64,000 nt of DNA from Babylonia areolata (Eukaryota; Mollusca; Gastropoda; Neogastropoda; Buccinidae), in the NCBI RefSeq assembly GCF_041734735.1, contig NC_134878.1:36051342-36115341 (forward strand), given 5' to 3'. Below are positions 41,661 through 52,466 of this stretch, piece by piece. The notes under the pieces are model-generated. The model made no database searches. It had not been told where the DNA came from and saw nothing but the letters and a program-made list of their open reading frames with translations. A program made the position numbers and the translations under genes. Numbering within the stretch: the first letter of the stretch is position 1; each line of letters starts with the position of its first letter.

Positions 41661-42250
41661 CAGCCAGAGACCGGCAAGGTAAGCCCCTTAACCACACGCA
41701 GCCAGAGACCGGCAAGGTAAGCCCCTTAACCACACGTAGCCAGAGACCGGCAAGGTAAGCCCCTTAACCACACGTAGCCAGAGACCAGCAAGGTAAGCCC
41801 CTCAATAACCACACGTTGCGAGAGACCGTCAAGGTAAGCCCCTAAACCACACATAGCGACAGACTGGCAAGGTAATCCCCTCAATAACCACATGTAGCGA
41901 GAGACCGGCAAGGTAAGCCCCTTAATGACCACAAGAAGCGAGAGATCAGCAAGGTAAGCCCCTTAATAACCACACGTAGCGAGAGATCAGCAAGGTAAGC
42001 CCCTTCATAACCACATGTAGCAAGAGACCAGCAAGGTAAGCCCCTTAGCCATACGTCTTGAGAGATCGGCAAGGTAAGCCCCTCAATAACCCACGTAGCC
42101 AGAGACCGGCAAGGTAAGCCCCTTAATAACCACACGTAGTGAGAAATCAGCAAGGTAAGCCCCTTGATAATCACACGTAGCGAGAGATCAGCAAGGTAAG
42201 CCCCTTAATAACCACACGAGACCAGCAAGGTTAGCCCATTAACCACACGA
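41626..42250 (-). repeat. Minisatellite of 38-42-bp units derived from a SINE head
   Basis: About 15 units. On the minus strand each contains GTGTGGTTAAGGGGCTTACC or a variant; TGGTTAAGGGG matches the Pol III A-box consensus. The first unit is continuous with the head of the SINE at 41505-41660, so the array probably grew from it. It abuts the DIS3 exon at 42271. Confidence 0.8.
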
Positions 42251-42270
42251 AGCGAGAGACAGCCACCCAC

Positions 42271-42491
42271 CTTCTGATGGGGGAGGTGTAGTGGGTGTAG
42301 ATGGGGGCGGCCAGCCCGTAGTGGGCGAACTCCTCCTCTGGCAGCATGCCGCTGCAGAAGTAGACGGCCTGCATCATGCAGCGCGTGGTCATGATGCGCA
42401 GCATCGTGTTGAAGAACGGGTTCTCCGGGAACACCGCCGCGTCCAGGCTCTCCGACAGCTCCTTGCCCGACGACACGTTGACCTGCAGACC
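42271..42491 (-). CDS. DIS3: DIS3/RRP44 exosome RNase, RNB-domain exon
   Basis: A 221-bp exon with acceptor CCACAG and donor GTGGGT. It encodes GLQVNVSSGKELSESLDAAV, then FFNTMLRIMTTRCMMQAVYF and HYGLAAPIYTHYTSPIRR. The TRCMMQAVYF and YTHYTSPIRR motifs are invariant in the RNB exoribonuclease core of DIS3. The protein is the catalytic 3'-5' exonuclease (and endonuclease) of the RNA exosome, acting in nucleus and cytoplasm. The exon starts in phase 0 and ends in phase 2. Confidence 0.95.
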
Positions 42492-43244
42492 CTGTGGTGA
42501 CACAACAGTGTTCATGATGTTGGTTTCTCTTTCTCTTTCTCTCTCCATTTGTGTATGAAACAATTGTGTATGGTCTGTCTATGGGGGATTTTCTGGTTAA
42601 AAAAAAGTGTGGTGTTCTGCCCTAACATGTACTTTATTCCATACCAGAACCAGTTTCTGATGATTAGTCTGCTGATTAAGTAGGTGGGGATTTTTTTTTT
42701 TTTAAGTCATTTTCCCCTCTGCTATCCTCAGTGTTTTGTAAATTGTTAACATTATTAATTTGCCGAATGTATTCTGGTCTTTGTACTATATAATCTTTGA
42801 ATAAAAAAAATAAAAAAATAAAAATGAAATAAAAAAAATTGAAAAACAAAAACTGTGTCATTTAATCAAACATTTTTGTATAGCAAGGTTGCAGATAGTG
42901 TCCTTAGAATGTCTTGAATGTTCTGTGTTATGCAATAAACATATGTGTATCCTTGAAAAAAACACACATAAAAAAACAAAACAAAACAAACCCCGCCCCC
43001 CCCCAAAAAAAAAACATTCATGCTGATGTGGTAAAAACTGTTTGCCCAACAGACATGCTGATCTACAGACCCAGGGAGAGGGTGTGTGTGTGTGTGACAA
43101 AACACTATTAGAGCTGTTAAAGAATCATGAGGTGGTTCATGAAGTATTGGGACTTTCAATCTGAGTGTCCTGGGTTCAATTTCCTACTCACACATGCACA
43201 CACTTGAACACACACACACACACACACACACACTCAAAACACAT

Positions 43245-43290
<46 letters not shown>

Positions 43291-43331
43291 CACCCCACCA
43301 CCCAGCCACCCACTTCTCAGGACGGACAAAC

Positions 43332-43486
43332 CTTGGACTTGGCGGCCTTGATGAGGGGTTCAAAGTTGGAAGGTGGGGGCGCGGGGTGGCGGCGCAGACA
43401 GGCGCAGTGGGAACTCGTCCTTGATCTTCTGGGCCACAGTGATGTTGGCCAGCAACATGAACTCCTCCACCATCGAGTTGGTGTCC
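43332..43486 (-). CDS. DIS3: DIS3/RRP44 exosome RNase, RNB-domain exon with a frameshift
   Basis: A 155-bp exon with acceptor GTGAACAG and donor AAG|GTTTGT. It encodes DTNSMVEEFMLLANITVAQK and IKDEF in one frame, then CLRRHPAPPPSNFEPLIKAA and KSK in another. Homology to DIS3 is good on both sides, but two bases seem to be missing between them (near 43408-43412), so the length does not fit the neighbouring exon phases. Either the assembly has an indel or the gene is broken here. The acceptor and first five exon bases are also the seed of the neighbouring tandem array. Confidence 0.85.
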
Positions 43487-44568
43487 CTGTTCACACCACA
43501 CTGACACACGTCAACTTCAATCATGTCCCTGTTCACACCACACTGACACACGTCAACTTCAATCATGTCTCTGTTCACACAATGCTGAAACATATCAACT
43601 TCAATCATGTCTGTTCACACCACACTGACACACGTCAACTTCAATCATGTCCCTGTTCACACCACAAGACACACGTCAACTTCAATCATGTCCCTGTTCA
43701 CATCACACTGACACATGTGAACTTCAATCATGTCCCTGTTCACACAATGCCTACACACGTCAACTTCAATCATGTCCCTGTTCACACAACGCTGACACAC
43801 GTCAACTTCAATCATGTCCCTGTTCACACCACGCTGACACACGTCAACTTCAATCATGTCCCTGTTCACACAATGCTGAAACATATCAACTTCAATCATG
43901 TCTGTTCACACCACACTGACTCACGTCAACTTCAATCATGTCCCTGTTCACACCGTACTGACACACATCAACTTCAATCATGTCCCTGTTCACACCACAC
44001 TGACACACATCAACTTCAATCATGTCTCTGTTCACACCACACTGACACACGTCAGCTTCAATCATGTCCCTGTTCACACCACACTGACACACGTCAACTT
44101 CAATCATGTCCCTGCCGTTCACACCGTACTAACACACGTCAACTTCAATCATGTCCCTGTTCACACCACACTGACACACGTCAACTTCAATCATGTCCCT
44201 GCCGTTCACACCGTACTAACACACGTCAACTTCAATCATGTCCCTGTTCACACCACACTGACACACGTCAGCTTCAATCATGTCCCTGTTCACACCACAC
44301 TGACACACGTCAACTTCAATCATGTCCCTGTTCACACCACACTGACACACGTCAACTTCAATCATGCCCCTGTTCACACCACACTGACACACATCAACTT
44401 CAATCATGTCTGTTCACACCACACTGACACACATCAACTTCAATCATGTCTGTTCACACCACACTGACACACGTCAACTTCAATCATGTCCCTGTTCACA
44501 CAATGCTGAAACATATCAACTTCAATCATGTCTGTTCACACCACACTGACACACGTCACACAGAGGCA
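43487..44568. repeat. Minisatellite of 42-bp units at a DIS3 splice acceptor
   Basis: About 26 units (some 39 bp) of the type CTGACACACGTCAACTTCAA plus TCATGTCCCTGTTCACACCACA. On the minus strand most units contain TGTGAACAGGGACA, identical to the acceptor and first bases of the exon at 43332-43486. Long open frames across the array are artefacts of the unit length. Confidence 0.9.
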
Positions 44569-44569
44569 T

Positions 44570-44776
44570 AACATCAGAACATAACACTGATATGAATCTA
44601 GTGACACAGGCATAACATCAGAACATAATACCGATATGAATCCTATGACACAGGCATAACATCAGAACATAATACTGATATGAATCCTGTGACACAGGCA
44701 TAACATCAGAACATAATACCGATATGAATCCTGTGACACAGGCATAACATCAGAACATAATACCGATATGAATCCT
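44570..44776. repeat. Minisatellite of 44-bp units at a DIS3 splice donor
   Basis: About 4.7 units containing CATAACATCAGAACATAATA. The array begins right after the donor GT of the exon at 44779-44865 and meets the 42-bp array at its other end. Confidence 0.9.
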
Positions 44777-44778
44777 AC

Positions 44779-44865
44779 CTCAGTTCCTTAACCTGCACGT
44801 CAATGGGGTCATGCGTCTCGCTGTCGACGTGGAATCGAACTTCAGTGGAAGCCAAACTCAAGGCA
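44779..44865 (-). CDS. DIS3: DIS3/RRP44 exosome RNase, exon (most 5' seen)
   Basis: An 87-bp exon with acceptor TTTTTCCAG and donor GTAGG. It encodes ALSLASTEVRFHVDSETHDP followed by IDVQVKELR, which leads into DTNSMVEEFMLLANI in the next exon. SETHDPID and the spacing to the next block fit DIS3 rather than its paralogues DIS3L and DIS3L2. Exons further 5' would lie beyond the LINE cluster and are not in the window. Confidence 0.92.
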
Positions 44866-44869
44866 CTGG

Positions 44870-45450
44870 AAAAACAAAAACAAAACAAAAAAGAAAAAAA
44901 CCCAAAAAAACCCATGACTTGATGATTATATGCTTTTATCTGTGCTTTCATCTTTAGAAGTACATGACTGAGAGAATTTCCAGACCCAGCCAGCCCTTAC
45001 CAGAGATCACTGAGATACATTATTAAATGATAAGATCTCGGAAACATAATCAAGGGACATAATCACATGCCCCACCCAACACCCTCCCCCCCATCCCCCA
45101 ACAAAAAACAAGAAAAAGACCAAAAAAAAATCCAAAAACAAAAACAACCCAACCAATGAACAAGCAAAGAGTGAAATCAGTTCACTTCAATCGATAACAA
45201 ACTAACAATATTTTAAAAATGAATAAATCTGCAAATTGCTTGATAACCACTAGCCTGTAGTCTACTCTAAAGTGAAGTAATAAACTGAATGTCTGAAAAA
45301 ACAACTGTGCATTGTGAAACAGGACTCACTAATCAGTCTTATTTCACCATGCATAGCTGTTTTTCAGACTTTCTCCATCTGTCAGTTTTATTGACTGAAC
45401 TGTTTGCGACAATCAGACAAAAACCCACGTTCGTCATCCTATTCATTCCA
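44870..45450. other. DIS3 intron with one imperfect hairpin
   Basis: A-rich sequence; no exon found. An imperfect inverted repeat at 45291-45369 has arms of about 28 bases (GTCTGAAAAAACAACTGTGC against the complement of TAGCTGTTTTTCAGAC and its extension), possibly a small MITE. Confidence 0.5.
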
Positions 45451-45453
45451 ACA

Positions 45454-48400
45454 GAAATGAAATGAAATGAAATTATGGTGCTTAGAGCCTCGCCGACCAC
45501 TAAGGCCATCTCAAGGCTATCGCCGCGTCAATTACTACTACAAGGCTAAAAAAAACAACCAATTAAAACGAGTCACCACTTCAAACTTTCCACTCCAAAG
45601 TTTAAAAAAAACTTCCATAGTTTAAAACCTTCAAATCTGGTTAAAAAGGTTCACTTCTTTTAAGAAGTCCATCAGCGCCCACGGAGGGACATCACGAAAC
45701 AAAGTCTTCAAAGAAACCGCCGTGTAATGTCTGCGTCTAACGTCATGCAGATCCCAACAGTCAAGGAGCACGTGTTTCACGGTGAGAGGCTCGTCACAGG
45801 GAACGCATCGAGGGGCCTCCTCCCCCTTCAACAAGTAAGAATGAGTAAAAAAAGTGTGCCCCGTACGCAGTCTGCACAGCACAGATTCCTCCTTTCTGTT
45901 CTTCACCCCCGAAGGGAGGGTCTCCCCCAGGTCCGGACGGATCTGGAAGAGCTTGTTGTCTATCTGGGTGTTCCATTTCTCTTGCCAAAGATCTTTAACG
46001 TAAGTATTGACCTTCCGCTTCATGTCTGTATAGGGTACCAAGGATCTGGACAATTCTTTCTTTACAGCGTTCCTGGCCAGCAGGTCCGCCCTTTCGTTAC
46101 CACGAATGCCAACATGTCCGGGAACCCAGGCCAACACAACCTCGTATCCTTTCTTCGTTGCGAGAGTAAAAGTTTCATAAAATTCCAGCAGTTTGGGATG
46201 AGTGATATTCCTGCAGGCGATCGCCTCCAGGGCTGATAAGGAGTCGGAAAAGATCATGAATCTCTTCTGTTTGGAAGAGAGAACCATTTTTAACCCCAGG
46301 ACCAGTGCGGTCAGTTCCGCGGTGTATACCGAGCTGTCAGACAGGATGTGTTCCGTTGAGGGCCGGTCAGGAAAGGCGGGACAGAACGCAGATGCGGCGA
46401 CTCCGTCCTCTGACTTGGAACCGTCAGTGAAGATGCCTTGAAAGGTGGGGAATTTGTGGCACAGTTCCGAAAAGTAGGTTCTGTAGGCCAGAGAACTGGT
46501 GGTGTCCTTACGGTACGAGGCCAGATCGAATCGGACCTCAGGTGTTGTAAAGGTCCACGGGGGGCTGTCAGGGAACTTAGAGAAATCTGAGATGCCACCG
46601 ACATCCAGATCGGCATTTTCCAAGTGCGGCTGAATGCGGAGTCCGAGAGGAGGTATGCAGTTTGGGTTGTCTGTAAATTTCTTATCGAAAGGGTTGTTGA
46701 ATACAGCATCGTAAGCAGGGTTTGTAGGTTCCGAAAACAATTTCAAATAATAGTTCAGGGTCAGCTTCAGTCTGCGGTTGGAAAGAGGCGGTTCCCCCGC
46801 CTCTGCATACAGGCTGTGCACAGGGGTGGTGCGGAAAGCACCCAAGCTGAGACGGAGCCCTTGGTGGTGTACAGGGTCCAACAGTTTCAGGTAGGACGGT
46901 CTGGCCGAGCCGTATACAACACTTCCATAATCCAGTTTGGACCGGACCAGGGCTCTGTAGAGGTGCAAGAGAGTCCTCTTATCAGCACCCCAGTTCGTGT
47001 GTGCCACAACTCGGATGATGTTCAGGGCTTTTAGGCAAGATATTTTCAGCTGTTTAATGTGGCTGAGAAAATTCAGCTTCTGATCGAAGACGACCCCTAG
47101 AAATCTGGCTTCCTTGACCGCCGGGATGGTGGATGTTCCCAGACGGATTTCAGGGTCCTGATAGAATTGGCGAAAATTATGAAAGTGGATGCATTCAGTT
47201 TTGGAGGACGAAAATGTGAAGCCATTCTCCTCTGCCCAACACTGGATTTTGTTGACGCAGAGCTGAAGCCGTCGCTGGATGCTGGCGTACGTGCTGCCGG
47301 TTGCATATAAAGCAAAATCATCCACGAACAGCGAGCTGTCCGATCCTTTCTGAACGGATTGAACGATGTCATTAATTTTGATGCTGAACAGAGCAGGCGA
47401 CAGGATGCTCCCCTGCGGGACACCCAGCTCCTGCTCGTGAATGTCGGACAGGGTGGTGCCGACTCTCACCTGGAATTGTCTGTCTTGTAAAAAATTGTGG
47501 ATAAACTGAGGCAGGTGTCCTCGGAAGCCGAGCTTGTGCAAGTCGGAAAGAATACCAAATTTCCACGTGGTATCGTAAGCTTTCTCCAGGTCAAAAAATA
47601 TGGCCACCACATGTTGTTTGTTGACGAAAGCATTTCTTATCGTGGTTTCCAGACGAACCAGATGGTCAACGGTAGAGCGATGCTTGCGGAAACCGCACTG
47701 TTCCTTCGCCAGAAGGCCGTCGGTCTCTAGTTTCCACATCAGTCTACCGTTGACCATCTTCTCCATCAGTTTGCAGACGCAGCTGGTCAGTGCAATTGGG
47801 CGGTAGTTGGAGGGGTTCGAGGGGTCTTTTCCCGGTTTCGGCAGCGGGATTATGAGGGCTTTCCGCCAGGAGGGTGGAAAGAAGCCTGTGACCCAGATGT
47901 GGTTATAAACTTTAAGCAGGGTGTCCAGACAGGTTTGGGGAAGGTGCTTTAGGAGTTTATAATGGACTTCGTCCATTCCTGGACAGGAATCCGTACAGGT
48001 CTGAAGGGCAGATTTAAGTTCGTTCATTGTGAAAGGAAGGTTGTAATTCTCTGTGTTGTCGGAAAAGAAGTTACATGGTGTTTTTTCTGACAGGTTTTTG
48101 GTTTTAAGAAAGCGAGCAGATTTGTTAGCAGATCTCGAGTTCTGTTCTATTGTGGAGGCAAGCAAATTGGCAACTGCTTTCTTCTCTGTGACCAGAGCGT
48201 CTGAAAGTTTAAGATGGTGGAAGGTCGGGCATGCGTTTTTGCCCTTAATTCTTTTTAAAACCCTCCACACTTTCTTCTTGGGTGTGTTGGAGGTTAAGGA
48301 AGAGCAGAAATCTCTCCAAGACTTCCTCTGGCTCTTTTTAAAAACATACCTGGCTTTCGCCCTCAGCTGTTGATGGGTTCGAACGCTATCGGACTCCGGT

Positions 48401-48560
48401 CTCCGAAAGACGCGTCGCTGCGCTCTCTTCCGAGACTTGCGGGCCTCCCGACATTCCGCGTTGAACCAGGGCGTTCTAGGGACCTGAGGCTTGGAGGTAG
48501 ACGATGGGACTGCTGCTTTGGCGCAATCTAAAACGATCCGAGTCAGAGCGTCAGCAGGGT
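45454..48560 (-). mobile_element. Nimb/I-clade LINE, copy C (3' half of the split element C/E)
   Basis: The 3' terminus with (ATTTC)n tail is at 45454. The element runs through the 3' UTR and most of ORF2, and stops at CAGCAGGGT (48560), where copy D begins with its own tail. The element resumes at 54567. The two halves together lack 49 bp found in copies D and F. Confidence 0.9.
45631..48558 (-). pseudogene. LINE ORF2, copy C, C-terminal part
   Basis: Open from the junction with copy D to the normal stop at 45631. It includes RT (LFVDDFALYATG), RNase H (FTDGSKSEDGVAAS and VLAWVPGHVGIRGNERADLL) and the C-terminal CVPCDEPLTVKHVLLDC motif. It lost its N-terminal endonuclease part to the insertion; the rest has no stop. 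Confidence 0.9.
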
Positions 48561-48734
48561 GAAATGAAATGAAATTATGGTGCTTAGAGCCTCGCCGACC
48601 ACTAAGGCCATCTCAAGGCTATCGCCGCGTCAATTACTACTACAAGGCTAAAAAAAACAACCAATTAAAACGAGTCACCACTTCAAACTTTCCACTCCAA
48701 AGTTTAAAAAAAAAACTTCCATAGTTTAAAACCT

Positions 48735-51700
48735 TCAAATCTGGTTAAAAAGGTTCACTTCTTTTAAGAAGTCCATCAGCGCCCACGGAGGGACATCACG
48801 AAACAAAGTCTTCAAAGAAACCGCCGTGTAATGTCTGCGTCTAACGTCATGCAGATCCCAACAGTCAAGGAGCACGTGTTTCACGGTGAGAGGCTCGTCA
48901 CAGGGAACGCATCGAGGGGCCTCCTCCCCCTTCAACAAGTAAGAATGAGTAAAAAAAGTGTGCCCCGTACGCAGTCTGCACAGCACAGATTCCTCCTTTC
49001 TGTTCTTCACCCCCGAAGGGAGGGTCTCCCCCAGGTCCGGACGGATCTGGAAGAGCTTGTTGTCTATCTGGGTGTTCCATTTCTCTTGCCAAAGATCTTT
49101 AACGTAAGAATTGACCTTCCGCTTCATGTCTGTATAGGGTACCAAGGATCTGGACAATTCTTTCTTTACAGCGTTCCTGGCCAGCAGGTCCGCCCTTTCG
49201 TTACCACGAATGCCAACATGTCCGGGAACCCAGGCCAACACAACCTCGTATCCTTTCTTCGTTGCGAGAGTAAAAGTTTCATAAAATTCCAGCAGTTTGG
49301 GATGAGTGATATTCCTGCAGGCGATCGCCTCCAGGGCTGATAAGGAGTCGGAAAAGATCATGAATCTCTTCTGTTTGGAAGAGAGAACCATTTTTAACCC
49401 CAGGACCAGTGCAGTCAGTTCCGCGGTGTATACCGAGCTGTCAGACAGGATGTGTTCTGTTGAGGGCCGGTCAGGAAAGGCGGGACAGAACGCAGATGCG
49501 GCGACTCCGTCCTCTGACTTGGAACCGTCAGTGAAGATGCCTTGAAAGGTGGGGAATTTGTGGCACAGTTCCGAAAAGTAGGTTCTGTAGGCCAGAGAAC
49601 TGGTGGTGTCCTTACGGTACGAGGCCAGATCAAATCGGACCTCAGGTGTTGTAAAGGTCCACGGGGGGCTGTCAGGGAACTTAGAGAAATCTGAGATGCC
49701 ACCGACATCCAGATCGGCATTTTCCAAGTGCGGCTGAATGCGGAGTCCGAGAGGAGGTATGCAGTTTGGGTTGTCTGTAAATTTCTTATCGAAAGGGTTG
49801 TTGAATACAGCATCGTAAGCAGGGTTTGTAGGTTCCGAAAACAATTTCAAATAATAGTTCAGGGTCAGCTTCAGTCTGCGGTTGGAAAGAGGCGGTTCCC
49901 CCGCCTCTGCATACAGGCTGTGCACAGGGGTGGTGCGGAAAGCACCCAAGCTGAGACGGAGCCCTTGGTGGTGTACAGGGTCCAACAGTTTCAGGTAGGA
50001 CGGTCTGGCCGAGCCGTATACAACACTTCCATAATCCAGTTTGGACCGGACCAGGGCTCTGTAGAGGTGCAAGAGAGTCCTCTTATCAGCACCCCAGTTC
50101 GTGTGTGCCACAACTCGGATGATGTTCAGGGCTTTTAGGCAAGATATTTTCAGCTGTTTAATGTGGCTGAGAAAATTCAGCTTCTGATCGAAGACGACCC
50201 CTAGAAATCTGGCTTCCTTGACCGCCGGGATGGTGGATGTTCCCAGACGGATTTCAGGGTCCTGATAGAATTGGCGAAAATTATGAAAGTGGATGCATTC
50301 AGTTTTGGAGGACGAAAATGTGAAGCCATTCTCCTCTGCCCAACACTGGATTTTGTTGACGCAGAGCTGAAGCCGTCGCTGGATGCTGGCGTACGTGCTG
50401 CCGGTTGCATATAAAGCAAAATCATCCACGAACAGCGAGCTGTCCGATCCTTTCTGAACGGATTGAACGATGTCATTAATTTTGATGCTGAACAGAGCAG
50501 GCGACAGGATGCTCCCCTGCGGGACACCCAGCTCCTGCTCGTGAATGTCGGACAGGGTGGTGCCGACTCTCACCTGGAATTGTCTGTCTTGTAAAAAATT
50601 GTGGATAAACTGAGGCAGGTGTCCTCGGAAGCCGAGCTTGTGCAAGTCGGAAAGAATACCAAATTTCCACGTGGTATCGTAAGCTTTCTCCAGGTCAAAA
50701 AATATGGCCACCACATGTTGTTTGTTGACGAAAGCATTTCTTATCGTGGTTTCCAGACGAACCAGATGGTCAACGGTAGAGCGATGCTTGCGGAAACCGC
50801 ACTGTTCCTTCGCCAGAAGGCCGTCGGTCTCTAGTTTCCACATCAGTCTACCGTTGACCATCTTCTCCATCAGTTTGCAGACGCAGCTGGTCAGTGCAAT
50901 TGGGCGGTAGTTGGAGGGGTTCGAGGGGTCTTTTCCCGGTTTCGGCAGCGGGATTATGAGGGCTTTCCGCCAGGAGGGTGGAAAGAAGCCTGTGACCCAG
51001 ATGTGGTTATAAACTTTAAGCAGGGTGTCCAGACAGGTTTGGGGAAGGTGCTTTAGGAGTTTATAATGGACTTCGTCCATTCCTGGACAGGAATCCGTAC
51101 AGGTCTGAAGGGCAGATTTAAGTTCGTTCATTGTGAAAGGAAGGTTGTAATTCTCTGTGTTGTCGGAAAAGAAGTTACATGGTGTTTTTTCTGACAGGTT
51201 TTTGGTTTTAAGAAAGCGAGCAGATTTGTTAGCAGATCTCGAGTTCTGTTCTATTGTGGAGGCAAGCAAATTGGCAACTGCTTTCTTCTCTGTGACCAGA
51301 GCGTCTGAAAGTTTAAGATGGTGGAAGGTCGGGCATGCGTTTTTGCCCTTAATTCTTTTTAAAACCCTCCACACTTTCTTCTTGGGTGTGTTGGAGGTTA
51401 AGGAAGAGCAGAAATCTCTCCAAGACTTCCTCTGGCTCTTTTTAAAAACATACCTGGCTTTCGCCCTCAGCTGTTGATGGGTTCGAACGCTATCGGACTC
51501 CGGTCTCCGAAAGACGCGTCGCTGCGCTCTCTTCCGAGACTTGCGGGCCTCCCGACATTCCGCGTTGAACCAGGGCGTTCTAGGGACCTGAGGCTTGGAG
51601 GTAGACGATGGGACTGCTGCTTTGGCGCAATCTAAAACGATCCGAGTCAGAGCGTCAGCAGGGTCCTTGCTTTTCAATACTGTTTCTTCCTGCAGCTCAG

Positions 51701-52427
51701 CTCTTATCTTGGTGGTAAAAAAACTCCAGTCTGCTTTGTCGTAGTACAGGCGGTCAGGCAGAGAGTCACCTTCTCCATCTGTGGGGCGGAGGACGACAGG
51801 AAAGTGGTCACTCCCGTGCAGATCGTCGTGCACTTTCCACTCGTAGTCCAGGACCAACGATGGATCGCAGACCGACAGATCTAAACACGAGAGCTTTCCA
51901 GAGGACAGATGCAGGTAAGTGGGAGACTTGTCGTTAAGACAGCACAAGTCCATGTCAGAGAGAAGGTTTTCTAAGAGAAGACCTCGGGCTGATGTCATCT
52001 CACTTCCCCAGAGCGGGGAGTGTCCGTTGAAGTCGCCCAACAGTAAAAACGGACGTGGGAGCTGGTCGACCAGGTTCATGAGGTCCTGCCTCAGAACACG
52101 GACGGAAGGGGGAAGGTAGAGAGAGCAGACAGTGATGGTTTTCTCGAGCGTGACTCTGACTGCCACCGCCTGTAAAGGGGTGCTTAAAAGAACTGTACTG
52201 TATAAAAGGGACTTTCGAATAAAAAGAGCGACACCTCCCGTCAACCCCTCTTGCTTCGGTTGAGCGGGTTTAAAAACGGAGTTAAAACCAGAGAGAGATA
52301 AAACCTTGCCATCTCTTTGCAGAGTCTCCTGCAGTGCCAGCACTGAAGGTTTCAAAGCACGACAAAGCAGCTGGAGTTCCTGGAAGTTGGCATAGAATCC
52401 CCGGATATTCCAGTGGATCACTGCCAT
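48735..52427 (-). CDS. LINE ORF2 protein: endonuclease, reverse transcriptase, RNase H (copy D)
   Basis: 1230 residues, open throughout. Residues 1-235: AP-like endonuclease (HWNIRGFYANF; QET at about 32-34; LLLGDFNGHSPLWGS; GSDHFPVVL). RT at about 450-760, with NYRPIALTSCVCKLMEKMV, then FFDLEKAYDTTW, GVPQGSILSP and the catalytic FVDD at about 666. RNase H at about 955-1090 (FTDGSK at 962, ELTALVLGL, FSDSL, WVPGHVGIRGNERADLLARN). A Cys/His motif near 1170 (CVPCDEPLTVKHVLLDC) closes the protein. It nicks DNA and copies LINE RNA at the nick. The ATG and its context are shared with copies A, E and F. Confidence 0.95.
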   Translation of the reverse strand: MAVIHWNIRGFYANFQELQLLCRALKPSVLALQETLQRDGKVLSLSGFNSVFKPAQPKQEGLTGGVALFIRKSLLYSTVLLSTPLQAVAVRVTLEKTITVCSLYLPPSVRVLRQDLMNLVDQLPRPFLLLGDFNGHSPLWGSEMTSARGLLLENLLSDMDLCCLNDKSPTYLHLSSGKLSCLDLSVCDPSLVLDYEWKVHDDLHGSDHFPVVLRPTDGEGDSLPDRLYYDKADWSFFTTKIRAELQEETVLKSKDPADALTRIVLDCAKAAVPSSTSKPQVPRTPWFNAECREARKSRKRAQRRVFRRPESDSVRTHQQLRAKARYVFKKSQRKSWRDFCSSLTSNTPKKKVWRVLKRIKGKNACPTFHHLKLSDALVTEKKAVANLLASTIEQNSRSANKSARFLKTKNLSEKTPCNFFSDNTENYNLPFTMNELKSALQTCTDSCPGMDEVHYKLLKHLPQTCLDTLLKVYNHIWVTGFFPPSWRKALIIPLPKPGKDPSNPSNYRPIALTSCVCKLMEKMVNGRLMWKLETDGLLAKEQCGFRKHRSTVDHLVRLETTIRNAFVNKQHVVAIFFDLEKAYDTTWKFGILSDLHKLGFRGHLPQFIHNFLQDRQFQVRVGTTLSDIHEQELGVPQGSILSPALFSIKINDIVQSVQKGSDSSLFVDDFALYATGSTYASIQRRLQLCVNKIQCWAEENGFTFSSSKTECIHFHNFRQFYQDPEIRLGTSTIPAVKEARFLGVVFDQKLNFLSHIKQLKISCLKALNIIRVVAHTNWGADKRTLLHLYRALVRSKLDYGSVVYGSARPSYLKLLDPVHHQGLRLSLGAFRTTPVHSLYAEAGEPPLSNRRLKLTLNYYLKLFSEPTNPAYDAVFNNPFDKKFTDNPNCIPPLGLRIQPHLENADLDVGGISDFSKFPDSPPWTFTTPEVRFDLASYRKDTTSSLAYRTYFSELCHKFPTFQGIFTDGSKSEDGVAASAFCPAFPDRPSTEHILSDSSVYTAELTALVLGLKMVLSSKQKRFMIFSDSLSALEAIACRNITHPKLLEFYETFTLATKKGYEVVLAWVPGHVGIRGNERADLLARNAVKKELSRSLVPYTDMKRKVNSYVKDLWQEKWNTQIDNKLFQIRPDLGETLPSGVKNRKEESVLCRLRTGHTFFTHSYLLKGEEAPRCVPCDEPLTVKHVLLDCWDLHDVRRRHYTAVSLKTLFRDVPPWALMDFLKEVNLFNQI

Positions 52428-52466
52428 TAAAAAGGTTGTTTTTAAAAAAAAAAATAAAGCAGCAGC

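Noticed and set aside
41626-42250. CRISPR-like array
   Set aside because: Units are directly adjacent with no unique spacers, in an animal intron; it is a minisatellite.
43165-44467. Long open frames with HTDTRQLQSCPCSH-type repeats
   Set aside because: They are read-through of the 42-bp minisatellite, whose unit length is a multiple of three; no start context, domain or splice support.
42271-44865. DIS3L or DIS3L2 instead of DIS3
   Set aside because: SETHDPID, VEEFMLLAN and the TRCMMQAVYF block fit DIS3 better than either paralogue.
48831-49340. Plus-strand open frame of 169 codons conserved in copies B, C, D and F
   Set aside because: It is antisense to LINE ORF2 and is conserved only because ORF2 is; it lacks any recognisable motif of its own.
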